From: Dicyema japonicum
Lineage: Eukaryota > Dicyemida > Rhombozoa > Dicyemidae
NCBI GenBank assembly: GCA_011109175.1
Contig: RDEW01000002.1
Location: 996,676-1,060,675 of the forward strand
DNA length: 64,000 bases
Direction: 5' to 3'
The position numbers and the translations under genes were made by a program. This document shows, piece by piece, positions 1-12,100 of the stretch (its first letter is position 1; each line of letters starts with the position of its first letter). The notes beneath the pieces are model-generated. The model saw only the letters and a program-made list of their open reading frames with translations, ran no database searches and was not told the origin of the DNA.

Positions 1-735
1 ACAACAGGTTGTAAAGTGGTGACAGCAGACGATCTGGTCGATGTTAGAATTAGGGCAAGAAACAAGATGGCGTGAGCGAGGATGGCTGTAAAGCATGGCT
101 CAAGTAAAACCCTTTTATGGCTATGCGAAGGAGCTTTTAACTAACAAATTGGATTAACTACTTTCCGCATTTTTATTAAAAGAGCTTAATTTATCGAAAT
201 TTTGGTTTAAAGTGAGTAAAACTAAGCTTTTCGCTTTCTCAGACTGGATTATAGCTCAAATTTGTCAGCTCATGTTACTATGAGCCAAATTTCCCTTATG
301 GTGCCTATCAGGGATTTTACCACGAATTCACATAAACTAAGCATAAACGAAAATACCTAACTCGAAAAGTATTATTCAATATAATGGGGTCCCGAAGAAA
401 TGTTGCCATAGCTTTTCTACAATCGCGGCTTTACCAATTGTTCTAACGTGGGTTGCAAAAGTGAGAAGAGTATTAGAGAAACAGTCTTCCCATGTGTTAA
501 ATCAATTTCCTCCTTTGAATAATAAATTTTGTTATAAAATCAATTATATATGGGAATTATTACTATTAGCACTTTCTCGAAAGCCATAATATTTATAGTC
601 CCTCATGTGCAACCAAAGAAACAATTTTGGATGTCAGTCTCTTCCACGCACCTCTATTCTTAATGCGTACAGGTCATCAGAGGATTTCAATTCTTGTTTT
701 AGGTTTTAAGTCCCTTTGTTGGACGACTGACAAAG
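1..735. other. No gene recognised; AT-rich, repeat-derived DNA
   Basis: No open frame of note and no recognisable domain. About 100 bases near the left edge (roughly 70-165, containing a 'ggctcaagtaaaaccctttt' stretch and ending 'aactaac') resemble 60070-60160, so part of this is a dispersed repeat. Confidence 0.5.
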
Positions 736-935
736 TTATCCTATGTTTTTTACTAAACGGCCCTCATGGCAAACATAGCAGTCTTCCATAGCTCTGTTTG
801 GTGGGGATGCCAACTCCATCCTCAGGAAATTTCCGAATAACCTCCAACGAGACTTTATTATCTCCAGGCTTATCGGCATACACCCACATTTCTTGTAGAT
901 CCTTTTGCATAGATCATTATCGGCCAGCACATTCC
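736..935 (-). mobile_element. LINE A 3'-end remnant (RT C-terminal tail)
   Basis: On the minus strand this reads as the C-terminal tail of the LINE A polyprotein: the signature SRWRLFGNFLRMEL is followed by an N-R-A-M stretch, equivalent to ARWKLFGHILRLDLDAPAN at 12095-12165 and SRWRLLGHVLRMDINAPAN at 31180-31260. This arginine/tryptophan-rich segment follows the reverse transcriptase in many APE-type LINEs. The copy is short and has lost its frame beyond this motif. Confidence 0.6.
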
Positions 936-1044
936 TGTTATTTTTCCCAGGTGATTCCTGTGGAAGAGCTCTCCACTTCTCGTTTGAGGTACTCCAGTCT
1001 GGGAAATCAAGTAAATTGGCTTTATGATAACGGTTTTTTTAACT

Positions 1045-1769
1045 CCAAAACTACCAAGAAAGATAGGTCAAAACTAACTAATTAGGTGATCCCAGCCTCC
1101 AAAAACATCCGAACTCTCTTCGTATGGTCTTCTGATGACCCAACCGCATTCCAGAAGCGCCTTCTCTTTCTTCTGCGTGCACTTTATTATAACCGACCGA
1201 AATTCCTCTGCATGGGCCACCTTTTCCTTGAAACGGGTTTCCCAGTTCCTCGCAAAAACGCAGGAAACCCTGGCCATTCTTAAACGTCACCTTATCAGAA
1301 ACGAGGCCGCCAATGGAGATGTCAGTGTGGTGCATAATTTTCCGCCTGAGAGTTCAAACGATCAATTCTCGAAGAGGGAATGGGAAATCTCCAGGCGGAG
1401 TAGGAACAATGACTTTTTGGTAGACCTTGTTGACGCAAGCAACAGGGGGAAAAAGCTCTTCTTTATGATCGCCTTTGAAATGTTCCATTTCCGAAGACCC
1501 TTGGCAAGCACCTCCTCCACGAGACTCAAGAACGTCATCAGAAAGTCTAAAACTACCCCAAGGATCTTCTGGGTCGGCGTAGAAGGGATAGAAGTATCTC
1601 CAAAAAACAGTTCGAGTCCATCCTTAAATCTTCTATCAGTAGTGAAAATGGTGAACTGGGATTTAGATGCTGACACAACATATTTGCAGATAGGCATGAT
1701 AACGGTTTTAAACAAATTCGATAAATTAATAAAAACTTGAAATTCAATTAATCGTATTGAAATTATCAA
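1045..1769 (-). mobile_element. LINE B-type reverse transcriptase C-terminal fragment
   Basis: On the minus strand, 1769-1362 encodes an RT thumb-like segment with an SxFTIFTTD run, an IP motif and KILGVVLDF, typical of jockey/CR1-like LINE RTs just after the catalytic domain. A second stretch at 1277-1074 (KEKVAHAEEFRSVIIKCTQ) is matched by a plus-strand relic at about 5575-5690. The plus-strand edge 1050-1105 (ctaactaattaggtgatccc) is the reverse complement of the LINE 3' terminus seen elsewhere (gatcacgtgattagttag). The fragment is interrupted by frame changes and is a fossil. Confidence 0.55.
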
Positions 1770-1784
1770 TTAATTTTATTTAAT

Positions 1785-2600
1785 TTGCATATAAAGTCAA
1801 AACAGATATTACTGTTGAATGAAGTAACCCAAGGATCCCCATTATCACCAGTGCTTTTCAATTTATACAAAAGTGATATCCCATCTCACTTAAAGAAAAT
1901 TGTCTTTTATCATACGCGACGACATTTCCCTTGCTGCCAGACATCAAGATTATCAAATTCTAACAGAACTGTGCAGGACATGTTACACCATGTATCCACT
2001 TCCAAATCGTTCACGACACTTTCATAATCAACCGAATATCCTACTCAACAACTATATGATATAACAAACCGTACAACCACCATCCTTGGAGTCCATTTCG
2101 ACAAAGGGCTCTCTTTTATCAGACATGTTGAAAACAATGTAACTTCTCTGAAGTAAATGAGAATGATTTATGCAAGTCCATTATGTTATAACAAAAACTT
2201 AAAGAAGACTAAAGTGCTGAAATGTCCCTCTGGCTTATGGATTATCAGAAATCATCTCATTTTGAATTCTATATACAACCAATACATCGATCCATGGATT
2301 TCTTATGCATGTGGTATCTGGGGTCCATTCATTTCTCAGACAAATGTTTAGACGATCGAGGCTAGCCAAAAAGAGCCTCAAAAATTACGGATCGATAGAC
2401 TTCTGGAGATCCCAGTCTCCAATGCCTCTAGAATCCATAATACGCATGAACCGTGGAACGTGCCTTCGTGACTAAGAAGATCCAGTCATTTGGCCGACAT
2501 GTGCTTGTGTGAGCTCTAGTAAAAAGTATCAGGCCAAGTTGAAGACTCAGGGATCAAGTGATTAGTTAGATTGGTGTAACCGTGTTCTTTGTATTATTAT
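1785..2600 (+). mobile_element. LINE B fragment (RT palm to 3' end)
   Basis: Plus-strand reading shows the RT B-box EVTQGSPLSPVLFNLY near 1820-1870, then after a frame slip TTILGVHFDKGLSFIRHV (2078-2130) and the conserved tail IYNQYIDPWISYACGIWGPFIS (2270-2340). The order matches APE-type LINEs (compare 58170-58720). The 3' end carries the shared terminus 'gggatcaagtgattagttag' (2551-2570) and closes with an ATTATTAT-type tail near 2592-2602. Several stops and slips mean it is inactive. Confidence 0.7.
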
Positions 2601-2892
2601 CATGGGCATGTCGATCTCCCGCTCTTCATCTTTGGAACTATCCGCAGAGGCTGAAATAAAGATTATTGGACCAGAACAAAAAATCAAAAGTATTGAAAAT
2701 CTTTTAATGGAATTACAACGAAAACTCTTAAAGGCGGCCAGTCTACTGAACTTCCCCCTGTTTCATATACTAACGAAATATCTACAAACATATAAAAGGT
2801 TTGAGTCGATACCATTTCCGATGAGAAGAGCAGTACAGGACTATCGACCCCATCGGACTCGTTCTCTCCCTTGTCGGTCTGGGATGACTTAG

Positions 2893-4204
2893 TTGGTTGA
2901 GAACTTTTATCTCTTTCTCTTTGACCCAGTAAACGGGGGATAATAATAATTTGAAATGGACTGTTTTGTTGTGGGACTATTTTATAATTTTTGCTAATTT
3001 AAAGCTATATCACTTAAAACTTAGTTGAGCCATATTTTTGTAGTCTGTTGGACGACCAAATTCATCCTCCAATAGTCCATATAGACTTCCGCTTCAGGAG
3101 AGAGGTGGAAAAGTAGGTTCGTCCTCTTCCATTTTCATTACACGCCCTACCGTGACGGAGATCGCTTCATTCTTGGGCGGAAGAATTTTCATAGTCTTCA
3201 CCGGAGGATTTGGTCAAGGAGAATGCATTTATCATTTTAAAAATAAAAATATTTGTGTAATAAAAAGTATCATTCTATTTGTAAAAAAAGTAATTAATCA
3301 TAGAAAGTGGTATTGGTCATGAAGGTCAAGGTGGAAGACCAATCTTTGTTTATTATTGCAGTTAAAATAGATTCCATGGGACTGCTTAGTTGCACTTGAC
3401 ATCCTCTACTTTGTAACCAAAAATATTATTTAAACGATATTTTAAACCATTGATCTTTTAAGTATTAGTCCTTGCTTCAGTATCAAAAAGATTACGTTCA
3501 TATCATTTGTGGTCACGTGTTAGTAAATCAATACTGTGTACATAATCGGTCTGTTAGGCGAATCCATAGAGTACTTACGCCAATGATGTTGATTTAGTTA
3601 TTTCTATTATTTCGTGACTCAAGTCCAATGACCCACAGTAATAACATACATTTTTTTATTTACCCCCAGTCCCTTCAGTGAAAAAAACCGGTAGCTAACA
3701 AAAACGTTACAGCCAAGAGTGGATTCTCCCAGAGATCCGACAGGTATTTTTGTTTCTGTGCAGAACTAGAGAAGAGGTGACCCGTCTTCTGGTCGTCAAG
3801 AATACAATTTAACGACTAAACGAATGTAGCCAGTTCCAACGATCGCAGAAACAGAAAGTTTTCCCAATGTCACACAAGTCCATACAGAACCAAGAAAACG
3901 CCTAGTCTTTGCAATCGTGGAAACTCACTCTCCAGAGTGACGGGAAGAGAAAATGATCCTTTCTCGTGGCACAATGGGATATAGATTACATGACACTACT
4001 TTAGTAGAAAAAGTAACCACGTGACATCGCGTAGAAATTAAAATATTAGTGCAAGTTAACAACAAGCAGTAACAGGGACATTGATAAAAGTCAATCAAAT
4101 GTAATAAACGTTAATAATCATCAAATCTTCTCCGGACAATGACACCAATAACATTAAGGGACTTGTGGGAGTGCCCAACACTATAGATTTTCTATTGAGA
4201 AAGA
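2893..4204. other. No gene recognised
   Basis: AT-rich sequence without a convincing open frame. A minus-strand stretch at 3020-3210 keeps short open frames with a possible 25-nt GT..AG intron, but I could not link it to any family. The rest shows nothing I can support. Confidence 0.4.
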
Positions 4205-4330
4205 TAAAGTATTAAGAACAATCTTGATCCTTCGGTCCTTTTGTGCGATTAACTAGCATAATTGTTCCTCCCCTCTTAAAAATAAACTGCGTGTCTCTGC
4301 CTAAGTGAAGGTAAAAGTGGAAGAGGTAGA
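4205..4330 (+). repeat. SINE 3'-half remnant upstream of lectin copy 1
   Basis: The run 'ttaactagcataattgttcct...aataaactgcgtgtctctgcctaagtg' corresponds to the 3' portion of the tRNA-derived SINE described at 50063-50385 (ttagttatcataactgttcttt...aataaagtgtatatcctgcct). The same remnant with the same flank stands in front of lectin copy 3 (21680-21790) and in front of a headless relic at 7060-7260, so it was present before the lectin unit was duplicated. Confidence 0.6.
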
Positions 4331-4472
4331 TCAACTGATTTCGAAGCAAGGCAAAATAAGTTCTGGATATTTCATTGAATTGACCAAATTAAAAATTAAA
4401 AAAGTAGAAAATTTATTAAATTATGTATAAAATTGTTAAACAGTGTATAAAACATTATATAAAATATGTTTT

Positions 4473-5065
4473 ATGTCCATTAGGCGTATTATGCTTGCAA
4501 TAATAATAATTATTACAAAAGTATTATCCACAGAACGTATTTAAATATAAGTATTTAGACTGTTATAAAGGAACATGCTATTTGTTGGTGAAAACGGAAT
4601 TAAATCAAGCTGATTCAATCGCATACTGCAAAAAACTAAATATGGTTTTAGCAGTTATTCCCAGCCAACAAATAAATGAATATATTTTTAATAATCTTAT
4701 TCTCCCTGACAAGGATACAAAGGACAAGCATATTAGATTCGGATTAGATGATCTTGCTAAAGAAGGTGAATATATTGATTCATATGGGCGTAAACAAGTT
4801 TAACATTTTAAATTTCAGAAATATTTCAACTGGCACCCAGGACAACCGGATGATGGCCAATATTTTGGAATGGACGAAGACATCATTCATTTTTTATAAT
4901 AATACTGAAAAATGGAACGATAATCTCTCTATTAAACTAATGATGTCCATATGCGGAACAAAAAGTCAACTATTTAATATAATATTCATAGCCACCGATT
5001 TTAAAAACGATTTTAAATCGAAAGAAATTGTCAAACCAAAACTCAAGGATGACTGCGAATTTTAA
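4473..5065 (+). pseudogene. Secreted C-type lectin domain protein, copy 1 (frameshifted)
   Basis: First of three copies. The ATG at 4473 begins a basic-then-hydrophobic signal peptide (SIRRIMLAIIIII), then a 22-nt intron at 4537-4558 and a C-type lectin-like domain: paired Cys at CYKGTCY, AYCKK, RFGLDDLAKEGEYIDSYGR, a 21-nt intron at 4798-4818, then FNW.PGQPDDGQ, EKWNDN and SICG. The WND-type pattern and Cys spacing are those of the CTLD fold. The EPN/QPD-like PGQPD loop suggests sugar binding, but the Ca-site residues are not fully standard. This copy has six Ts at 4890-4895 where copies 2 and 3 have five, which breaks the frame before WND; this may be a real lesion or an assembly indel. Confidence 0.75.
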
Positions 5066-5310
5066 TTATAATAATTCTTTTACTAACAATTTTATTGTAA
5101 ATACTACAATAACAATGACTCTAACTAAAACTTAAACTAGTTAATTTCAAGCGTAACTATTCTAAATTTTGATTTTATATACATTTGTTCACTGCACTCT
5201 AAACTAATGCAGGGAATTCATTTATTATATATTCAGAATCTAAAGAAAATTCAATTGAGCACTAATTAGGCAGTTATTTTTTTACTTCCGGAAAATGAAC
5301 AGAAAACAAA

Positions 5311-6600
5311 ATTAAAAAAATTAATCATGCTCGTTGAATTTATGATTAATCAACAAAACCAAGTACATTTTACGGTACTGTAAAGTCGATTTCACTAAGA
5401 ATCATAAAGTCATGTTACTTTTCAGCAATTAAAATGTTCATGTGTTATTTCATGTTAAAATTCAAATAAATATCTAAAATAATGTTTTTAAAATAATTTT
5501 AAAATTCAAAAGAAATAGCCTGTTGACCATAAATTTGTCTTATCTTCCTAAGCATCTGCAAAGATCTAGGAAACCACTCAAAGAAAGGCGGTCCATGCAA
5601 AGGAATTCAGATCGACTATAAAGAAGTGTACTCCGATATAATTCCTCTGCAGAGAAGTTGGATCATTGGCGGATAAGCTTTCTTTCTTGGTGGTTTTGGG
5701 ATTTTAAAATAATAAATGTCATGCTATTTTGATCGTAGATGATTATGTGATTATCGTACATCTAGGTTACATCCTCTAAAAAACAGTGGGATGTATGTTT
5801 CTTGATTATGAAGTCTATAAAGCACGCAAATCCTCAATGTAAGTAATTCTGAGTTGACTAAAGACTAATAATAACACAACCCCATAAACCACTAATGATT
5901 ACGACAAAGCTCAAAACATGTATTGTAATGCTGTACTGGAAACGTTTCCGCCAAATCTTTCAAATTAATGCGACAACCACAATATGCTCATGATTAATCG
6001 ACTGATGTAACATCAATTTGCAAACTGGTTTCATACCCACGTTTTGTCGAAATGACAAAATAATTGAGGATTTTTTTCTTGTACTATCTGCAGTACACGT
6101 GGTAAGGTATATTTGATGGATTGTTTGAATAAATCGAATAATATTGTTGGAGTAAAGTTTGTGTAATATTACTCAGTCCATACTTGGTTATCGGTCAAGA
6201 TTTGTCGCTCACGTAAAAAAGTGTATCTCCTTTAAGCGAATCAATTTGTACTGCACTGATATTCTCTTCCAAAACATTACCAGATCACTTAATCTTGCTA
6301 TTTATACAGAAGTAAGATCTTTCGAAAGGAAGAGTTCCGCGAGCTGTCGAGTTGTATCAGGCTATAATCGGTTTTTGATAAATGGAAATAGAAAATTTCC
6401 AAGTCAATCATTGTAATGTTTCCTTTGCTTGAATTTTACTAAGGAAATGATTACACCAAAATGTATCAATTTTAAAATTAATCGATCAGCACATTGAAAA
6501 TTATATTCAAACTTCCAATCTTGTCATTGCTGAATTATTAATCCATTTTTGTTGACTGATGATATCAAAAATTAAAGTCTTTTATTGAATTCAACAGTTC
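5311..6600. other. No gene; LINE debris and AT-rich DNA
   Basis: A relic at about 5570-5690 reads KAVHAKEFRSTIKKCTP on the plus strand, the same LINE segment seen on the minus strand at 1074-1277. An open frame at 6159-6416 (85 codons) has no recognisable motif. The remainder is AT-rich and featureless to me. Confidence 0.4.
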
Positions 6601-6840
6601 AACGACTTGTTGGTCACATCCTACGAATGGACAGACTCGCTCTACCGAACATGGCGACGGAAAACCATTTCGCACAACCCAAAAGAACATTTCGAGAAGC
6701 CGAGAGTTACTTTGCCTGCAGTATTAAACAAAGTTCAAAGTGACGAAGACCTTGATTCATTACAGGCAATACCTTGCAACAGGAGAGTAGCAACAGGAGA
6801 GCTTGAAAGAGGATGCGTAGTAGGATACTGAAGGAAAACT
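6600..6840 (+). mobile_element. LINE A 3'-end remnant
   Basis: Frame-broken reading gives RLVGHILRMDRLALPNMAT followed by a proline-rich RTF and SxDLDSLQAxxxNR, matching the LINE A tail at 12100-12370 (FGHILRLDLDAPANV ... RGRPRT ... LDWLRTAALNR). It is short and has frame slips. Confidence 0.5.
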
Positions 6841-7029
6841 TTATTACTTTATGAATTTTCGGGGGTGCTTTTTAGTAATAATGTGACTAACTAACATTTC
6901 ACCTCTCTTAAATATTAATGGAGATTTGATCCGCTCCACAAACTCTGTTAAGTTATTGGGTATGACCTTCTCACGACATTCAGTAAACATAGTAACAAGG
7001 TCATCTCTTCGTCCTTCTCGTGGATTTTC

Positions 7030-7265
7030 TACTGAGAAAGAATAGAAGTAAAGATCATTTTTGATGCCTTGGTCCCCTTCACAAGATTAATTAGCATAAC
7101 TGTTCTTTCCCTCTTAAAATCAAGTGTGTCCCTGTCTAAGTAGAGGTAACAGTGAAGAAGGAGCTCAACTGCTTCCTTAGCAATACAAAATAAGTTTCGG
7201 ATATTTCATTAAATTACAAATTAAAAAAGTAGAAAATTAATTAAATTATCCATAAAATCGCAGGG
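7030..7265 (+). repeat. Headless relic of the lectin duplication unit
   Basis: Carries the SINE 3'-half (7080-7150: ttaattagcataactgttctttccctcttaaaat) followed by the same downstream flank found before lectin copies 1 and 3 (aagtttcggatatttcatt...aaaaaagtagaaaat, 7190-7240). The match stops near 7260, just where the lectin gene should begin; the following DNA is unrelated. This looks like a fourth copy truncated before its gene. Confidence 0.55.
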
Positions 7266-7920
7266 CTGTCTTAAGCTCACTGTTATCAACATATTCTTAC
7301 CCGACTTGGGACTCGAATTCGAAATTATGACATCCTGATTATGGGCATGGCTGGCAAGTCGACCTATCGGAAAAGAGGCTCAAGAAATTTATTAATCAAG
7401 TCCAAAACTGGTGTGACCCGAGAGAATGAAGCTCTCAAAGTCGAACTCTTTAACAGGTTTTTATGGACTGACTAAACTAGTAAGACTCGAGGTCCTGAAG
7501 GTAGAAGTGAAACTACTTTGCGGCATAGGTACTTTGGCTACTTATGCCAAAGGATGAGTTGCAAAACTAGGAGTTTCCCAGTTGTTACTGGGATTCAAGA
7601 ACGAGGAAGACGCCTCAGCTTTTGAAGCTGAGGTTAATACTAAGGTACCTTTTGATCACGGGGCACATAGCATGTCAAGGGTCATTCCTAAGGCTTCTTA
7701 TTCAAGACGACTTGAGCATAGAGGAGGATAAGATTCTTGTCCCAATAACACGGATATTTAAAAACAGGATTCACAGCTTCTCCGAAAAAAACGCTTGCAA
7801 AATGAGAAGATGGGAGACGTGAGAAATGTCCAGGCCGTAAAGGCGGACTATAATAAAATTGTTAAATATGTGAACCATTATTAACCGACCTTGACTTTGA
7901 AGAAACAAGGTCACCTAAAT
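7266..7920. other. No gene recognised
   Basis: An open frame at 7622-7822 (66 codons) shows no known motif. Nothing else supportable. Confidence 0.4.
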
Positions 7921-7924
7921 GATT

Positions 7925-8130
7925 GAAGGAAAGCCTATAAATGATGCTAATGAATGCTCGATCACTAGAAAAAAGACATAATGAACTAGCACTGCTTGCA
8001 CGGGTCTCTACGATCGATTTCTTGATGTTCAATGAAACAAAGTTAAGAAGGCAAACAGTAATATACTGAGGGGATACAATTCTGTGGACATTGTATGGAA
8101 AGATGGTGCAGTTCCGGTACGGGAATGTCT
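7925..8130 (+). mobile_element. LINE APE-endonuclease N-terminal fragment
   Basis: With one frame slip, the plus strand reads MLMNARSLEKRHNELALLA, then IDFLMFNETKL and GYNSVD. This is the opening of an APE-type LINE endonuclease (NARS..K..EL ... I..E T.L), the catalytic glutamate being the E of NETK. It is cut off soon after. Confidence 0.55.
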
Positions 8131-8399
8131 ATTTCTACCGAGACTGTCTCAGAATCCGTAATCCGAAGATTGTTTTTCTCAAAATTTAAATTTCAATGGA
8201 TCACAATATTGTATGAAATAACAAGTTCAGACAATTCAAAGGAGCATTCAACTACGTCTCACGCACCATTTAAACCAGCCATGCCCAAAAGGGAGCCAAA
8301 TAAAAAAAGATTTTTAATAAAAAAATTAATGTATAATTTTATTTTTGAGGTATGTACGAAGTCTCCTCATTTCTGGACTTTTTTTGATTAATTATTTTA

Positions 8400-9128
8400 A
8401 ACATTGGATGTGATTAAAATTATAAAAAAAGCATCGACAATATTCTGATATATGGATTTATTGCATCACCTAATAATCGAGATACGCCATTTGCTTAATA
8501 TGCCATCGTGCATTAACGAATGAAAGCATGAGGACAAACAAGCTTGAAAATCATTTGGATAGTGCACTTAAAGATGTAACGGATAAACCTTTGGAGTTTT
8601 TTATATACAAAGGCAAATACTTTCTCCAGTGTGAATTTCGACGAAAACAGAATTTAGGTAATAAATTTCAAATTCTATTTAGGTTTAATCAAATTATACA
8701 AAATGTGTAAACTTACTGCCAAGTCGGGAATTATCATAATATTGTGGAAACACTAATTATGCTGCTGCAGAAATAATTTATCTCAATTTCAAAATGTGGA
8801 TTCAGATGAAATATTATTCCGTTACGTATATCTACTGTTCTCAGAAGGATGGATAATATGGCACAAGAAATCGAGTCTCAAATAAAACATTTGCTAAGTA
8901 ATACAAACTTTTCATTGCAGATAGACGAAACTACATTGCCAGATAACGGTTCTCTCCTTATGGCATCTGTAAGGTTTTGGAATGGCAATGAAATCATTGA
9001 AGAAATGCTTGCAAGAAAGATTACAAGTGATTCAAAGGTTGTGTCACTGTTTAATGAAATTGAAGCATACTTTTGTTTGTGAGAACGTTGCTTCTATGGT
9101 TGGTAAATACAGAGGATGTTTGGCATAC
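8400..9128 (+). mobile_element. hAT-family transposase fragment (ZBED5/SCAND3-like), 5' part
   Basis: Plus-strand pieces read in order like the hAT transposases related to ZBED5/SCAND3: a C-terminal BED-region remnant (RTNKLENHLDSALKDV at 8528), MDNMAQEIESQIKHLL (8849), FSLQIDETT, then MASVRFWNGNEIIEEMLARK and, after a slip, MVGKYRGCLAYI (9090-9128). The D in QIDETT sits where the first catalytic Asp lies in this family. The element is split by LINE A at 9129; the duplicated 8-mer tggcatac at 9121-9128 and 12421-12428 marks the insertion. Confidence 0.7.
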
Positions 9129-12100
9129 ATAAAATTTCGCCATTGGACTTCTCCCTTCTCACGTTTAACGTCATGGAACTCTCTAGCGTTTGGAAACGGA
9201 AGGAACTGTTCGAGGATCTTTCAAAATACAAGATTTCAATCGCCTGCCTTCAGGAGACCAAACTAATCAACGGGATCGAAGAACAACATGGAAACTTCCG
9301 ACTAATCTTCCTTCCAGGTGGAAACAAGCACTATGGGCTAGGATTTGCCGTCAGGAATGATCTATCCAAGAGAGTCTGCCGATATTACAATGTGAATGAT
9401 AGAATCGGGGTGCTGCAATTGAAACTGGATGACCTCAACCCGTCGAAGAAATATCTAACTATAATAAACGTTTACGCCCCTCACAGTGGATGGCTTAATA
9501 AAAACCCAGTGGAGATTGATGACTTTTACACAGTCTTTCTGCCGTTTTCTCCAAGTATGCTTTCTCAACATTAGTAATGATTGCAGGAGACCTAAATGCG
9601 AAAGCTGGCACCCAGGTTACGACCAATGAGACATTCATGGGAAGACATGGTAGGGGGAAAAGAAATCTCCCGGGAACTCTACTAGCTAACTTCTGTCAAA
9701 CGAACAACCTATTTTTATGCAATACAGCCTTCATGCATCCAGCCAGACATAAATCTGCGTGATCGGGACACAGAACAAATCCCGAAAGGCGAGTGATAAA
9801 TATGTACAACCAGATCGACTATATCATATGCAGCAAAAAGATCGAGGGATTATACTTGATGCACGAGCTTATGGTGGATCGATTATCGACAGCGACCACA
9901 AAATGGTTATTGCTAGACTTTCTCTAAAGAGATTTATGGTACTACAAAGAACGAAATGGAAGCACATTGAAACCACAGAACCCAACCCAACTATAATTTG
10001 GAATCATTAATCAGTCAATCAGAAGGGCCCTAGCATTCAAAGAATATCTGGATGCAGAACTAGAAAACATGCCTACAGATTTGCCACCCGGAAAATCCTG
10101 GGATTTTGTAAAGCAGTCAATACACAAAGGAGCCAATCTGCATCTATTAAAAGAAAATAAGAAAATCCCATCGCACAATGACATTTACACGGTGAAGGAC
10201 CGTGCCAATAAACAGAAGACCATATGGATGCTATATAAAAATACTGACGATTCGAACGTAAAATCAAAATTGCGGCTAGAAATAAAAACTATCAAAGCAA
10301 AAATAAGAAAAACTATACGCCAGCATAACAGAAATAGAGCACTGGACCAGATTAAGAAGATAGAATCTCTCAAGGACAACGCTAGATTCTACGAGGCTGT
10401 TAAACAGATGAAAGGAAAGAACTCCATCAACCGAAAATAATAAGAGATGACAATCGAACGCAGATTGTGGACAAAAGAGAATTGGCGGAAATTATCGCTG
10501 CCCATTTTGGAAAACTTTTCAATCTAAGGACGACACCTAGAATGAGGGAAATTGGACGAGGAAATCACACCATATGAAGTTGAACTTGTGAGTTCCAAGT
10601 TGAAAAACAACAGGACTCCTGGCCCTGACAGACTCGGTGGTGATTTCTTCAAATATGGAACCCAAAAGCTGTATGAATGCATCGCTAGGATCCTGAATAA
10701 AATGTACTATTATGGTCACACGCTGACCCTGGGAGAGGGTATCTTAATACCTGTACAGAAGGCGAATAAACCAAGATCTAAGGTGGAGAACCTCCGTCCG
10801 GTCATATTAATGAATTCACTTCGGAAAATTCTGGCGAACATAACATTAGCCGGGTAACATCGTGGTTAGGTGTCGGGCTTAAGTGGCTTAGGCTACGGGT
10901 TCGAATCTCGCTGCTGTTCACCTGGTGGAAGGTTCCACGCATCTACGATGCAGAAAGGGTTTTACGAGTGACGCCGTCATCAGTGGATACTCACTGCGGA
11001 ACTGGATTGTCTAGAAAGGACACTCACACAAGAAAAAGAAAAAGAAGTGAATATCATTCCTTGGTTCTACGATTAGTTAAAATTAACTGTTCTTTACTTA
11101 AATAAAGTGTGTGTCCTGCCTATGCGGAGCTATAAATAATATGGCTCTCGTGAAAAGGCTTTATTATTATTATAACATTACAAAGGATGGAAGACGCCTA
11201 GATACTTTTCTGTCGCTATACCAAAGCGGATTCCGAAAAGGAAGATATACTTCCGATGTTTTGAGGTCCCACAAGTGGAGATCTGCGGCCGTTCACAAGT
11301 TCAAAATGTCTACAACCATCCTCGGAATCGACATTTCGAGGGCCTTCGACTCTGTCGACAGACGGAGGCTAAAACTGGTTTTGGAAAGTTTCCTAGACAC
11401 TTCCACTGTCAGAATGGCCACCACCCTCCTAGCTGATACTTGGCTCACTGTAAGAGTCGGGGGAGCCTTGTCTCGCCGATTTGAGACGACTGTTGGCACT
11501 CCACAAGGAGACCCATTATCACCTATACTTTTTGTCATATACCTTGAAGCTGCTTTACGGGAGTCAAAACCAATAGTGGGTGAAAAGACAAACATTATTG
11601 CGTATGCTGACGACGTATACTTTATTTCAAACGACAAAATACCGTTCACCCGCTTGATGGAAGAAGTGCCTGGAAGACCAGCCGAATGGTTCCTAACAGT
11701 AAATCCGGGCAAGACTGAAGTAACTGAACTCATGAGGGAAGAAACAAGGACGGAGGAGTACTGGCGCAAGTGCAAAAAGCTTAGCTCCCTCCTAGGAGAC
11801 CATGAAGAAATTACGAGAAAGAAAACCCTAGCACAAACTGCCTTCTCCAGATTAAAGAACACCTGGCTCCACAAAAAAGGCCTTGACATTATACCGAAAA
11901 CTCGATTATACAACTCGCTAGTGAAACACATACTACTGTATAACTCTGGTACCTGGGCCTGCTAAGAAATGAACTAAAGAGGCTTAATGCGTTTCATAGA
12001 GACCAACTACGGCATATGATGTTTGAAAGAAGTGACACGAGGATGTCATCTAATCTTCTTTATAAGAGGACGAAGACCTCAGAAATTCCTAATGAAATTC

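Noticed and set aside
1135-1740. 201-codon plus-strand frame
   Set aside because: Opposite strand of a recognisable LINE reverse transcriptase fragment; composition and lack of motifs argue against a gene.
3020-3210. Possible minus-strand micro-intron gene (frames ending near 3020)
   Set aside because: A 25-nt GT..AG removal joins two short frames, but the product matches no family I know and could arise by chance.
10890-10930. tRNA-like sequence with a B box (gggttcgaatctc)
   Set aside because: No full cloverleaf can be drawn and the same head occurs in five dispersed copies with target-site duplications; it is a SINE head, not a tRNA gene.
11293-11931. 212-codon minus-strand open frame
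   Set aside because: It is the antisense shadow of the LINE A reverse transcriptase; no motif of its own.
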